In this document: piece after piece, positions 35,993-43,631 of the stretch
How the letters are laid out: each line of letters begins with the position of its first letter
Numbering within the stretch: the stretch's first letter is position 1
Source: an uncultured Actinomycetes bacterium
GTDB taxonomy: Bacteria; Actinomycetota; Acidimicrobiia; IMCC26256; PALSA-555
DNA: 58,998 nucleotides
Assembly (NCBI GenBank): GCA_903899845.1
Contig: CAIUKV010000138.1
Span: forward strand, 1-58,998
Direction of reading: 5' to 3'
The notes under the pieces: generated by a model
Database searches by the model: none
Told to the model about the DNA's origin: nothing
Seen by the model: the letters and a program-made list of their open reading frames with translations, nothing else
Program-made: the position numbers and the translations under genes

Positions 35993-36907
35993 TCAGGCGG
36001 TCGGGTCGCTGATGTTCAGCAGGAACGGCGGGACGCCGGGGTCCGACTTCGAGAACAGCGTGGCGCGCTGGGCGGCGATGGCCTCGATCGTCCAGGCCGA
36101 GTCCGAGGTGATCTCGGTGATCGGACGCCAGCCCTGCACGATCTGCGCGACGCCCCCCTGGATCTTGAGCACCTGGCCGGTGACGCCCTCGCTGAGGTCG
36201 GAGGCGAGCCAGCACACGCCGGCGGCGATGTTGGCCGGGTCGAGCTTGGCCGCCAGGTCGTCGTTCGGCGCCATCAGGTCCTCGGTGAGCCGGGTCAGCG
36301 CCACCGGGGCGATGCAGTTCACCCGCACGCCGAAGCGCTCGAGCTCCCGGGCCAGCACGATCGTCATCGACGCGATGCCGGCCTTGGCCGCCGCGTAGTT
36401 GGCCTGCCCGGCGTTGCCGTAGAGACCCGACTCGGACGCGGTGTTCACGACCTTCGCGTTCACCTTCTCGCCGGTGTCCTTGCTCTTCTGGCGCCAGTAG
36501 GCGGCGGCGAAGCGGGTGGGGGCGAAGTGGCCCTTCAGGTGGACCTTGACGACCGCGTCCCACTCCTCCTCGGTCATGTTGAAGCTCATCTTGTCGCGCA
36601 GGATCCCGGCGTTGTTGACCAGGATGTCGAGCGAGCCGAACGTCTCGATCGCCTGGTTGACCATCGCCTCGGCGCCGGTCCAGCTCGAGCAGTCGTCGGT
36701 GTTCGCAGCGGCGCGCCCGCCGGCGGCGACGATCTCGTCGACCACCTGCTGGGCGGGGCCGACGTCGGACCCCTCACCGGTGCGGGCACCACCGAGGTCG
36801 TTGACCACGACCGCGGCGCCCTCCTTGGCCAGCAGCAGCGCCTCCTCGCGGCCGATGCCGCGGCCGGCCCCGGTGACGATGGCGACCTTGCCGTCGAACA
36901 GACCCAT
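35993..36907 (-). CDS. SDR oxidoreductase, MFE-2/17-beta-HSD4-like
   Basis: 304 residues. Cofactor loop TGAGRGIGREEALLLA near 12-27, NNAG near 97-100, catalytic YAAAK near 171-175 with an upstream NTASESG. The NDLGGARTGEGSD insert resembles 3-hydroxyacyl-CoA dehydrogenases of the MFE-2 group. The ATG at 36907 has GGGGAG 5 nt upstream. It lies 99 nt downstream of the enoyl-CoA hydratase gene and may be transcribed with the thiolase cluster or from its own promoter. Confidence 0.87.
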   Translation of the reverse strand: MGLFDGKVAIVTGAGRGIGREEALLLAKEGAAVVVNDLGGARTGEGSDVGPAQQVVDEIVAAGGRAAANTDDCSSWTGAEAMVNQAIETFGSLDILVNNAGILRDKMSFNMTEEEWDAVVKVHLKGHFAPTRFAAAYWRQKSKDTGEKVNAKVVNTASESGLYGNAGQANYAAAKAGIASMTIVLARELERFGVRVNCIAPVALTRLTEDLMAPNDDLAAKLDPANIAAGVCWLASDLSEGVTGQVLKIQGGVAQIVQGWRPITEITSDSAWTIEAIAAQRATLFSKSDPGVPPFLLNISDPTA

Positions 36908-37006
36908 TGCAACTCCCCTGTGTGCGACGTGAGCACCGGCCGGCGGCGCCGGGGGTGCCTGCGGCCCGCGGCTGCGGGCCGAGCGTCGGGGAGCGTACCG
37001 GGACCG

Positions 37007-37801
37007 TCAGCCGCCCGTGAAGTTCGGGTCCCGCTTCTCGGTGAAGGCGGCCATGCCCTCCCGCAGGTCCTCGGAGGTGGCGGCCAGCGACTGGTAGGCC
37101 CCCTCGAGGTCGAGCGACCGGGTCAGATCGGTCTCGAACGAGTCGTTGAGGAGGCGCTTCGACAGCCCGAGCGACCGGGTCGGCCCGGCGGCCAGGCGCT
37201 GGGCCAGGGCCTCGGCGGTGGCGGCGAGCTCCCCGGCCTCCACGCAGCGGTAGGCCAGCCCGAGGTCCACGGCCTCCTGGCCCTTGGCCCCCTCGCCCAG
37301 CATGACCATGGCCTTGGCCCGGGGCAGGCCGACGAGGCGGGGGAGGAGGTACGCGCCCCCGGCGTCGACCACGAGGCCCCAGCGGGCGAAGGTCCACAGG
37401 AACCGGGTGTGGGGCGCCACGAGCACGAAGTCGCAGGCCAGGGCCAGGTGGGCGCCGGGGCCGACCGCAGCCCCGTTCACGCAGGCCACCGTGGGCTTGT
37501 CGAGCTCCCACAGCTCGCGGATGTAGGACTGCACGCCGACGCGCAGGGCCTCGGCGGTGCTGCGGGTCCGGTAGCCCGGCTCGGCCGCCTTGACGACGGT
37601 GGAGGCCGACAGGTCCATGCCCGAGCAGAACGCGTCACCGGCGCCGGTGATCAGCAGGGCCCGCACGGCGTCGTTCTGGCGGGCGTCGCGCACGGCGTCG
37701 ACGATGGCGTCGCGCATCTCGACGGTGAGCGCGTTCTTGGCCTCGGGGCGGTCGAGGGTGATGCGCCCGACGTGGTCGGCGCCGATCTCGTAGCGGATCA
37801 C
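37007..37801 (-). CDS. Enoyl-CoA hydratase/isomerase family protein
   Basis: 264 residues, crotonase fold. GDAFCSGMDLSAS near 59-71 and GAAVGPGAHLALACDF near 108-123 form the CoA oxyanion hole. The second acidic residue of classical hydratases falls at Val/Asp in WGLVVDAGGAYLLPRLVG near 140, consistent with a crotonase that may be a hydratase or isomerase. GTG at 37801 has AGGAG 4 nt upstream. It is 34 nt after the thiolase and likely in the same operon. Confidence 0.88.
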   Translation of the reverse strand: MIRYEIGADHVGRITLDRPEAKNALTVEMRDAIVDAVRDARQNDAVRALLITGAGDAFCSGMDLSASTVVKAAEPGYRTRSTAEALRVGVQSYIRELWELDKPTVACVNGAAVGPGAHLALACDFVLVAPHTRFLWTFARWGLVVDAGGAYLLPRLVGLPRAKAMVMLGEGAKGQEAVDLGLAYRCVEAGELAATAEALAQRLAAGPTRSLGLSKRLLNDSFETDLTRSLDLEGAYQSLAATSEDLREGMAAFTEKRDPNFTGG

Positions 37802-37835
37802 GTCGCTCCTCGCGTGTCGTGGGATCAGGTTCGGG

Positions 37836-39011
37836 TCAGCGGTTGGTGGTGAGGATGTTGATGACCGAGACGCCCGAGCCTCGGCCCCCGACGTTGTGCT
37901 GGAGCGCGAAGCCGTTGCGGATCTCCGCCTGACGCTCGTCGGCCTGGCCCCGCAGCTGCAGCCAGCACTCGACGATCTGGGCCACTCCGGTCGCGCCGAT
38001 CGGGTGCCCCTTGGCCAGCAGGCCGCCGGAGGTGTTGACCGGGATGCGCCCGGTGATCGCGGTCTCGCCCTCGAGCGACGCGACCCCACCCTTGCCCTTC
38101 TCGACGAAGCCGAGGTCCTCGATGTCGAGGATCTCGGTGATGGTGAAGCAGTCGTGCACCTCGGCGCAGTCGATCTGGCCCGGCTCGACCCCGGCCATCT
38201 TGTAGGCGCGCTCCGCGGCCATGGTGGTGGCCCGCAGCCCGGTGAACGTGCTCTTCTCGTGCAGGTAGGGGTGGTCGGTGGCCACGCCGAAGCCGGCCAC
38301 GAACACGGGGTCGTCGGTGAACTCGGCGGCGCGGTCGGGGTTCACGAGGAGCACCGCGGCGGCGCCGTCGGTCTGCGGGCAGCAGTCGAGCAGGTGCAGC
38401 GGGTGGCACACCGGCGCCGACTTGAGCGCGTCCTCGATGGTGATCTCGTTCTTGAAGTGCGCGTTCGGGTTGCGCGCGCCGTTGAAGTGGTTCTTCACCG
38501 CCACCGAGGCGAGCATCTCGCGCGTGGTGCCGAACTCGTGCATGTGGCGGGTGGCGAAGGGGGCGAACAGCACCGGGGCGGTCTCGCCCCGCGTGTACAC
38601 CGGGTGCCCGGCCGCGGCGCGGGCGAGCAGGCCCTCGTCGCCGGACTTGTCGCGCATCTTCTCGACCCCGATGACCAGCACGACGTCGTGGACGCCGCTG
38701 GCCACCGCCATCGCGCCGACGCGGAAGGCGTCGCTGCCCGACGGGCAGGCGTTCTCCACCCGGGTGCACGGGATGCCGGCCAGCCCGATCGCGGTGGGGA
38801 CGGTGTTGCCCCCGATGCCCTCCTGGCCCCACAGCGTGCCCCGCTGGGTGGCCACGAACGCGGCCTCCACCAGCTGGGGGTCGAAGCCCTTGTCCACCGA
38901 CGCGACCGCGGCGTCGAACGCGCCCGACGCCATCTGCTCGTAGCTCTGCTCGAACAGCTCACCGAACTTGATCAGCCCGCCGCCGACGACGGCCACCTTG
39001 TTCCACGCCAT
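37836..39011 (-). CDS. Thiolase, SCP2/acetyl-CoA acetyltransferase type
   Basis: 391 residues. The nucleophilic cysteine is in VENACPSGSDAFRVG near 85-99. The second half keeps EVHDCFTITE near 285 and GGLLAKGHPIGATGVAQI near 334-351 with its His and Cys-equivalent loop, as in SCP2-type thiolases that need a DUF35 partner. Cleaves 3-ketoacyl-CoA or makes the reverse bond. It begins 2 nt after the DUF35-fusion gene, fitting the known thiolase/DUF35 pairing. Confidence 0.9.
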   Translation of the reverse strand: MAWNKVAVVGGGLIKFGELFEQSYEQMASGAFDAAVASVDKGFDPQLVEAAFVATQRGTLWGQEGIGGNTVPTAIGLAGIPCTRVENACPSGSDAFRVGAMAVASGVHDVVLVIGVEKMRDKSGDEGLLARAAAGHPVYTRGETAPVLFAPFATRHMHEFGTTREMLASVAVKNHFNGARNPNAHFKNEITIEDALKSAPVCHPLHLLDCCPQTDGAAAVLLVNPDRAAEFTDDPVFVAGFGVATDHPYLHEKSTFTGLRATTMAAERAYKMAGVEPGQIDCAEVHDCFTITEILDIEDLGFVEKGKGGVASLEGETAITGRIPVNTSGGLLAKGHPIGATGVAQIVECWLQLRGQADERQAEIRNGFALQHNVGGRGSGVSVINILTTNR

Positions 39012-39013
39012 GA

Positions 39014-40453
39014 TCAGGCCTCCTCGGTCGCGGCGGCCGCCGCGGTGTCGTCGGTGTCCGGGGTCCGCACCGCCGCCTTGTACCCGTAGACGGGCACGCC
39101 CCGCTCGTAGGCGTAGCGGCGCAGCACGAGATCGACCTCGGAGCCGATCTCGAGGGTGGAGCCGTCACCCGCCACCTGCAGCATGACCCGGGCGCCGTCG
39201 TCGAGGTCGACCACGGCGAGACCGAGCGGGGCCTGGAACGGCGCCGGCATCGTGTGGTTGATCACGTAGGTGTGCACCACGCCGTGTCGGGCCACCGGCT
39301 CGAGCACGAACTTCGAGGACCCGCAGCTGATGCAGTGGGGGTGGATGGTCGGCGGCGTGTTGATCGTGCCGCAGTCGACGCAGCGTGCGCCGAGCAGGCC
39401 GAGGATCTCGTCGGCGCCCCGCACGAGCTGGGCGCTCTGGGGGGGAACGGCCATGGCGACGGTCTCACCGTTGGGCCGCAGCACGTTGCGGGCCCGCAGC
39501 ACCTCGGTGTAGGTGGCGCTCCGCCCGGTGCCGAGGACGGCGGCGAGGCCGGCCGCCCCGGGGACCGGTCGGTCGGCGTCGACGACGATCCCGGTGGCCC
39601 GACCGCCGCCGAAGCCGACGACCGCGACCCGGCCGGCGACGTCGAGGGCGGCGATCGCGCCGAGGAGCGGGGCGGCGGCACCGGTGTCGCCGAGCGCGCC
39701 GTAGACGCCCGCCGACGCCGGGGTGCCGGCCCCGAGGGTCTTGGCCGCGGCGGCGCCGAGGCGGCCGTCGGGGTCGGGCAGCGACCAGCTGGTCACCTCG
39801 AGGGCGGACAGCTGCTCGCCGAGGTCGCGCATGACCGGGAGGAAGACCTCCTCGCGGAACAGGCGGCCGTCGTAGATGTCGCGGGTCTCGAGCTCGTCGT
39901 CGCCGCGGTAGCGGTCGAGGTAGGGGTGGGTGCGGGTGACCCGGGCCCCGAGCGTGGCTGCGCCCTCGTCGTTGGTGAGGACGAACGCTGCGGCCCCGGC
40001 CCCGGCCCGCTCCTCGAACGACGTGCCCGCGCCGGGGACCACCGCATCGGAGGCCACCACGAGCGCGACCCGGGCGCTGCCGGCCGCGACCGCGTCGGCG
40101 GCGCCGATCAGCGCGTCGATCCCCGAGTGGGTCGACCCGGCGCACAGGGCGCCGCCGGACTTCGCCGACAGCCCGATGGCCGCGGCGAGGAAGGAGTGGC
40201 TCGGGCCCTCGGCGAACGGGGGTCGGCTGGTGCCCCACCACAAGCCGTCGACGATGTCGGTCTGGAGGCCGCTCGCCGCCAGGGCCCGGAGCGCGGCGTC
40301 GGCGGCCAGCGTGAGCACGTCCTCGTCGGCGGGGCAGGCGGCGGCCTGGCCCCGTCCGCCCTTCCGGCCCCAGGCCGTGGCCACCTCCGACGCCGGCAGG
40401 CGCCAGGCCGGGGCGGCGGCGCCGACGGCGATGATCTGTACGGGATTGGTCAC
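39014..40453 (-). CDS. HMG-CoA-synthase-like thiolase-fold protein fused to a DUF35 zinc-ribbon/OB domain
   Basis: 479 residues in two parts. Residues 1-330 have the thiolase fold of ketoacyl synthase III/HMG-CoA synthase, with a candidate active cysteine in GALCAGSTHSG near 101-111. Residues 345-470 are DUF35: the rubredoxin-like zinc ribbon CVDCGTINTPP with CISCGS (near 357-378), then an OB fold that recruits acyl-CoA. In archaea and actinobacteria, DUF35 proteins channel substrate between thiolase and HMG-CoA synthase; here the domain is fused. The GTG start is fixed by TAGGAT 6 nt upstream. First gene of the thiolase operon. Confidence 0.85.
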   Translation of the reverse strand: MTNPVQIIAVGAAAPAWRLPASEVATAWGRKGGRGQAAACPADEDVLTLAADAALRALAASGLQTDIVDGLWWGTSRPPFAEGPSHSFLAAAIGLSAKSGGALCAGSTHSGIDALIGAADAVAAGSARVALVVASDAVVPGAGTSFEERAGAGAAAFVLTNDEGAATLGARVTRTHPYLDRYRGDDELETRDIYDGRLFREEVFLPVMRDLGEQLSALEVTSWSLPDPDGRLGAAAAKTLGAGTPASAGVYGALGDTGAAAPLLGAIAALDVAGRVAVVGFGGGRATGIVVDADRPVPGAAGLAAVLGTGRSATYTEVLRARNVLRPNGETVAMAVPPQSAQLVRGADEILGLLGARCVDCGTINTPPTIHPHCISCGSSKFVLEPVARHGVVHTYVINHTMPAPFQAPLGLAVVDLDDGARVMLQVAGDGSTLEIGSEVDLVLRRYAYERGVPVYGYKAAVRTPDTDDTAAAAATEEA

Positions 40454-40459
40454 GCGGGG

Positions 40460-40465
40460 ATCCTA
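40460..40465 (-). promoter_or_regulatory. -10 hexamer of the leaderless DUF35-fusion operon
   Basis: TAGGAT on the minus strand, 6 nt before the GTG at 40453. Confidence 0.55.
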
Positions 40466-40554
40466 CCGAGGGGCGCACGGCCCCGGCCGTCCGAGGCGCG
40501 GGGTCGCTAACCTCCACCCCCTGGCGGTGCGGCTCCCCGGAGGTGCACCGACGC

Positions 40555-40626
40555 GGCGGTGTAGCCGAGTGGCTCAGGCAAGGGTCTGCAAAACCCTGGA
40601 CGCGGGTTCAATTCCCGCCACCGCCT
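40555..40626 (+). tRNA. tRNA-Cys (anticodon GCA)
   Basis: Full cloverleaf of 72 nt. Acceptor GGCGGTG (40555-40561) pairs with CACCGCC (40619-40625), discriminator U at 40626. The anticodon stem AGGGT/ACCCT encloses CTGCAAA with GCA at 40588-40590. T-stem GCGGG/CCCGC encloses TTCAATT. The 3' CCA is not encoded. Its 3' end marks the edge of a lower-GC pocket, the kind of site used by integrases, though no integrase is seen. Confidence 0.95.
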
Positions 40627-40636
40627 CCGCGGGTAT

Positions 40637-40671
40637 TTAGCGAATATCACATAGTTGACTTAGCGAATATC
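40637..40671. repeat. 12-bp direct repeat directly behind tRNA-Cys
   Basis: TTAGCGAATATC occurs at 40637-40648 and again at 40660-40671 (23-nt period), starting 11 nt after the tRNA. It is strikingly AT-rich for this genome. Could be integrase arm sites, a plasmid or phage remnant, or an operator. Confidence 0.7.
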
Positions 40672-40689
40672 GGAGCGGCCGGCTCAGAC

Positions 40690-40709
40690 CCTCTGAGGGG
40701 CCTCAGAGG
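40690..40709. terminator. Hairpin downstream of tRNA-Cys
   Basis: Perfect 8-bp stem (40690-40697 with 40702-40709), loop GGGC, about 65 nt after the tRNA. No U-tract. Confidence 0.4.
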
Positions 40710-40814
40710 CTGCCTGCGGGGCCGGGCCACGGCCGTGACTGTCGTGCCCGTCCGCGCGTGGCCAGAGGTCAAATCGTGCTTGTGGGTGCGTTACATAGAC
40801 TCCGGTTTATTTGT

Positions 40815-41030
40815 ATGGCTTCAGACTTTGAGTACCTCGGTGTGCAGAATCTTCAATGCGGATTCAGGGAGAAGTCGACGGGCATGACGTACTGGCTTAA
40901 TGGGCCGGAACGGGACGACGCCCCGGTAGCGCTGCTTGACGGAGATGAAGTCGTGATCCCCACGCTGAACGGACGGGCCGTGTGGTCGATTCGCGAGCGC
41001 CGAATACTTCGATCCGAGTTTGGCGCTTGA
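40815..41030 (+). CDS. Small hypothetical protein in the low-GC pocket
   Basis: 71 residues, not recognised. A mixed sequence with EYLGVQNLQCGFR near the start and DGDEVVIPTLNGRAVWSI near 42-59, compatible with a small beta-rich domain. No Shine-Dalgarno; TACATA about 18 nt upstream could be a -10. Codon use has many A/T third positions, unlike neighbours outside the pocket. The reading frame stays free of frameshift beyond its TGA through two further stops to 41414, so it may be the 5' part of a decayed gene. Confidence 0.45.
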   Translation: MASDFEYLGVQNLQCGFREKSTGMTYWLNGPERDDAPVALLDGDEVVIPTLNGRAVWSIRERRILRSEFGA

Positions 41031-41414
41031 CCGGCGGGGTCACGGGGGCTGAGCGAATGTGCGGGGATCCCGCCTAGTGCACGCATCTGGGTACTCAACC
41101 TTCTGGAGCTTCCCGAAACCCTTCTTCGGCGTTCTCGCGGCGAGGGGCTTGTGACCTCTGATGGCCCAGAAGCCATTGATGAGAAGGTGAGGCGCCTCCG
41201 CGAACACAACTACTCGTAGCCCTGCTTCGCCGTCGTTGAAGGGTCTCGAAATTGGCTCCTGTGCTATCAGCGTCACATGAGCGAGCCGGACTACGTCGTC
41301 TACTGCGGGACCGAGGTCGATCTCTACTTCCTTGGAGTACCGATCCTTGATCGCGGATGGGAAGTGGAAAGCACGCAGATGTCCATCGCTGATGTCATTC
41401 GTGAGGCTCCATGA
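41031..41414 (+). pseudogene. Possible degenerate coding remnant with in-frame stops, ending in a 45-codon ORF
   Basis: The frame of the 71-residue ORF continues with protein-like sequence: 41031-41219 (ending TAG) includes ARIWVLNLLELPETLLRR and DEKVRRLREHNYS, and 41220-41414 includes CFAVVEGSRNWLLCY and DYVVYCGTEVDLYFLG. The first part has no plausible start codon. The last part could be expressed as a 45-residue ORF from the ATG at 41277; its TGA overlaps the ATG of the next gene (ATGA). A competing minus-strand ORF (41040-41498) exists. I favour a decayed or partly expressed gene, but cannot settle it. Confidence 0.35.
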
Positions 41415-42124
41415 CCGCCGATAGTGACGCGCTTCATCAGCTATCGCACGGCAAGCGCAGTGATCGTCTGCGCCTCGATACGCAGTTGCCAGCGCCAACG
41501 GTTGCAGCGATGAGGGCAGTGCTGGCTAACACGGCGCAAGCCCGAGCGGACAGATCCCTTGCCGCCATGTGGAACGCAACAAGTGGCGAGCCAGACCTTC
41601 AAGATGCCGCCCACGCGATCGCGCTGAGGCTGTGGCTCAACCGATGGGTCTGCCGAATCGCATACCCCAAGGACGACGTCGACGTCTTCGTCGTCAGTCT
41701 GAATGAATGGGCGAAGCGTTGGTCCGCAAGGCTCCCGTCGCGCCGTGCACCACTCGCGGACTTGCCCGATGACGCACTCGACGCGCTTGGGCAGGCGTAT
41801 GACGACCTCCAACGCGCGCCGGCGTCGGTTGTTCGACGAGACCGGCTCCGCCGGATCGGGCCCACTGCGGCGGCCAAGCTCCTCTTTGCCCTGCGCCCAA
41901 ACGGCGTGACTCCTTGGGACCGGCAAATCGCAGCGACCGTAGGCGGAACGACTCGGCTGCACTTCGTTGCGCATCTCACACGATGTCGCGCCTGGGCGTC
42001 CGCCCTGGCCGCCGAGTGTGCTTCGCTGGGAGTCGACGACCTCGCCGTGTACGTAGGACGGCCCGATTCGTCGGTGGCGAAGTTGATTGATGAGTGGCTC
42101 TACCTCACCGTCACGCGCGCATGA
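41411..42124 (+). CDS. Unrecognised 237-residue protein in the tRNA-adjacent pocket
   Basis: Largely helical, family not recognised. The C-terminal half reads RLRRIGPTAAAKLLFALRPN, VTPWDRQIA, a HLTRCRAW element and GRPDSSVAKLIDEWLY; the KLLFALRP-x-VTPWDR segment recalls proteins with a helix-hairpin-helix fold, where a WDR element follows the hairpin, but this is a weak resemblance. The N-terminal 60 residues are polar and basic. Translation start overlaps the upstream 45-codon ORF (ATGA). Codon use and GC are lower than flanking genes, suggesting acquisition. A hairpin follows at 42203. Confidence 0.7.
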   Translation: MTADSDALHQLSHGKRSDRLRLDTQLPAPTVAAMRAVLANTAQARADRSLAAMWNATSGEPDLQDAAHAIALRLWLNRWVCRIAYPKDDVDVFVVSLNEWAKRWSARLPSRRAPLADLPDDALDALGQAYDDLQRAPASVVRRDRLRRIGPTAAAKLLFALRPNGVTPWDRQIAATVGGTTRLHFVAHLTRCRAWASALAAECASLGVDDLAVYVGRPDSSVAKLIDEWLYLTVTRA

Positions 42125-42172
42125 GGAACGAGGGTGCGCGATTGCTCTCGTGCTTATCCGTTCCCCAGGATG

Positions 42173-42184
42173 GTTCACGTGAAC
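42173..42184. promoter_or_regulatory. 12-bp palindrome
   Basis: GTTCACGTGAAC is a perfect inverted repeat 49 nt after the 237-residue gene. Could be a regulator site or part of a transcript end; no gene starts close by. Confidence 0.35.
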
Positions 42185-42202
42185 GGACCCTGAACGCAAG
42201 CT

Positions 42203-42226
42203 GGCCCACCTCGAGGGGAGTGGGCC
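42203..42226 (+). terminator. Hairpin after the 237-residue gene
   Basis: 7-bp stem GGCCCAC/GTGGGCC (42203-42209 with 42220-42226), 10-nt loop, followed by GCTTTCG. The short T run supports a terminator on the plus strand. Confidence 0.5.
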
Positions 42227-42731
42227 GCTTTCGCCCCAAGGGTCAGGTGCATTCGCGTTAGGACCACGACGGACGGCTCCCTGGGGTTAGCGGTGCCGAT
42301 TCTCCACTAGGCGCCCATCTGGACGCGCGCGGCAACGGCAGTGCTACCGCGGAGCCGTGCCGTGGTGTGCATGGGGGCAAGGAACCCGCGAAAACCGGGC
42401 GTGCCCAACGCGAAAACGGCTGATCAGCCCCCTGAAAGTCGCCGGTCAGAGGCGCAGGTCAGGGCGCATGCCGACGATTTCGCGTAACAGCCCTCTGCGG
42501 AGGGTCGTCGATCCGGACGGCCACGGCGACCCCCTCGTCGTGACGTCGCACCTGGCGCTCCATGTGCACCACCGGGGCCTCGAGGGCGTGGTGGTGTCGG
42601 TCGATGTCGATCGTCCGGCCACCCGTCCCCGGGTTGCGGGGCGCCCCGGGCGCGTGTCCCACCCGGGGCGCACAATGACCTCGGAGTCCCGGTCCGGCGG
42701 AGGCACGGGGCGGGCCCGTGGTGAGACCCCC

Positions 42732-42767
42732 GGGTGACGCGCCGAGTGACGCGCCGGGAGACGCGCA
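42732..42767 (+). repeat. Three 12-nt repeats before the 282-residue gene
   Basis: GGGTGACGCGCC, GAGTGACGCGCC and GGGAGACGCGCA in tandem, ending 15 nt before the ATG at 42783. They adjoin the GGAAGGAGAAGG ribosome site. Confidence 0.65.
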
Positions 42768-42782
42768 GGAAGGAGAAGGACC

Positions 42783-43631
42783 ATGATCCTCGACCGACCC
42801 GGTGACACCGAGTTCGACCCCGTGGCCGAGTACGGCGCCATCCGGATCCTGGCGGCGGGGGCGGCGCAGGCCTGGACCGTCGCGGTCGGCCTGGCCGCGG
42901 CCGTGAGCGACTTCCGGATGCGCCAGAGCGACGTGGAGCCGACGCCGGTGCCGGGCCTCGCCGAGCTCGTCGACCGGATCACCGAGGACTTCACCGACCT
43001 CAGCGCCATCCTGGACGCCGCCCTGTCCGTGGCGGAGTCCCCCGCAGACGCCGTGGCGCCCGTCGGGGTCGGACGGCTCGGCCGCGCCCGGCTCCTGCAC
43101 GCCCGCATCGGGACCACGACCCGACGTGTCGCCCAGGCGGTGCTCGGTGCCACCAGTCTCGGTGCCGGCACCGACGACACCCTTCGCCTCGAGCTCGCGG
43201 CCAGCGTGGCCCTGACCGACCGTTCGGCGGTCCCGCTCGTGGCCGACGGTCCGGTCGAGCTGTTCGCAACCACCCGTGACGACCTCGTCCTCGAGGTCGC
43301 CGGCGTGGTCGCCCGCCTGCTCGTCGACTGGGGCGGGGCCGTGGCGCTGCGCACCGCCGACGGGGCCGGTGTCGACCTCGAGGTCGACGGCGACGTCGTG
43401 GTCGTCACCCCCCATGCCCTGCCGCCCGGTCCCGGGATCCAGCGCTGGTCCTCCCCGGTGGTGATCGCCGACCTCGCCGGCGGGGTGGTGGCCACCCTCG
43501 TCGAGGGCGCCGGGATCGAGACCGCGCTCGAGATCGAGGCTACGGTGATCGAGCCCCACCCGTCCCGCCGTGCCCATTCCGACCCGTTCACCGGCACCGT
43601 TGCCGACCCGGAAGGAGCCGACGATGCCTGA
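42783..43631 (+). CDS. Unknown protein coupled to an HD hydrolase; possible degenerate kinase-like ATPase fold
   Basis: 282 residues, not recognised. The N-terminal half (to about 130) is helical, including LAELVDRITEDFTDLSAILDAALSVAES. The C-terminal half alternates strands and helices: LVLEVAGVVARLLVDWGG, DGDVVVVTPHALP, then VVIADLAGGVVATLVEGAG and IEATVI. This order faintly resembles the HATPase fold of histidine kinases with the ATP motifs lost, which is speculation. ATG at 42783 is supported by GGAAGGAGAAGGACC. Its last 8 nt overlap the start of the HD-hydrolase gene, so the two products are made together. Confidence 0.65.
   Translation: MILDRPGDTEFDPVAEYGAIRILAAGAAQAWTVAVGLAAAVSDFRMRQSDVEPTPVPGLAELVDRITEDFTDLSAILDAALSVAESPADAVAPVGVGRLGRARLLHARIGTTTRRVAQAVLGATSLGAGTDDTLRLELAASVALTDRSAVPLVADGPVELFATTRDDLVLEVAGVVARLLVDWGGAVALRTADGAGVDLEVDGDVVVVTPHALPPGPGIQRWSSPVVIADLAGGVVATLVEGAGIETALEIEATVIEPHPSRRAHSDPFTGTVADPEGADDA

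Larger units (their letters stand above)
42125..42782. other. 658-bp gap without a supported gene
   Basis: Contains a 12-bp palindrome (42173-42184), a terminator-like hairpin (42203-42226) and three 12-nt repeats (42732-42767). GC content rises to the genome norm near 42480, which may be the right edge of the pocket. An open frame at 42357-42737 lacks a ribosome site and its product is Arg-rich like an antisense shadow. No tRNA 3'-end duplicate was found here by eye. Confidence 0.6.

Noticed and set aside
33543-36563. Long minus-strand frame over the GMC, ligase and SDR genes
   Set aside because: Low-complexity, Arg/Gly/Pro-rich and overlapping three clear genes in other frames.
41040-41498. 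A 152-residue minus-strand ORF in the tRNA-adjacent pocket
   Set aside because: Composition is reasonable, but it overlaps the convincing 237-residue gene by 88 bp and lacks a ribosome site. Kept as an alternative only.
42357-42737. 126-residue plus-strand ORF
   Set aside because: No ribosome site, Arg/Gly/Pro-rich product and no motif; likely chance frame.
40627-42782. Active mobile element, toxin-antitoxin or defence cassette
   Set aside because: No integrase, transposase, nuclease or antitoxin motif could be identified; only the pocket itself is reported.
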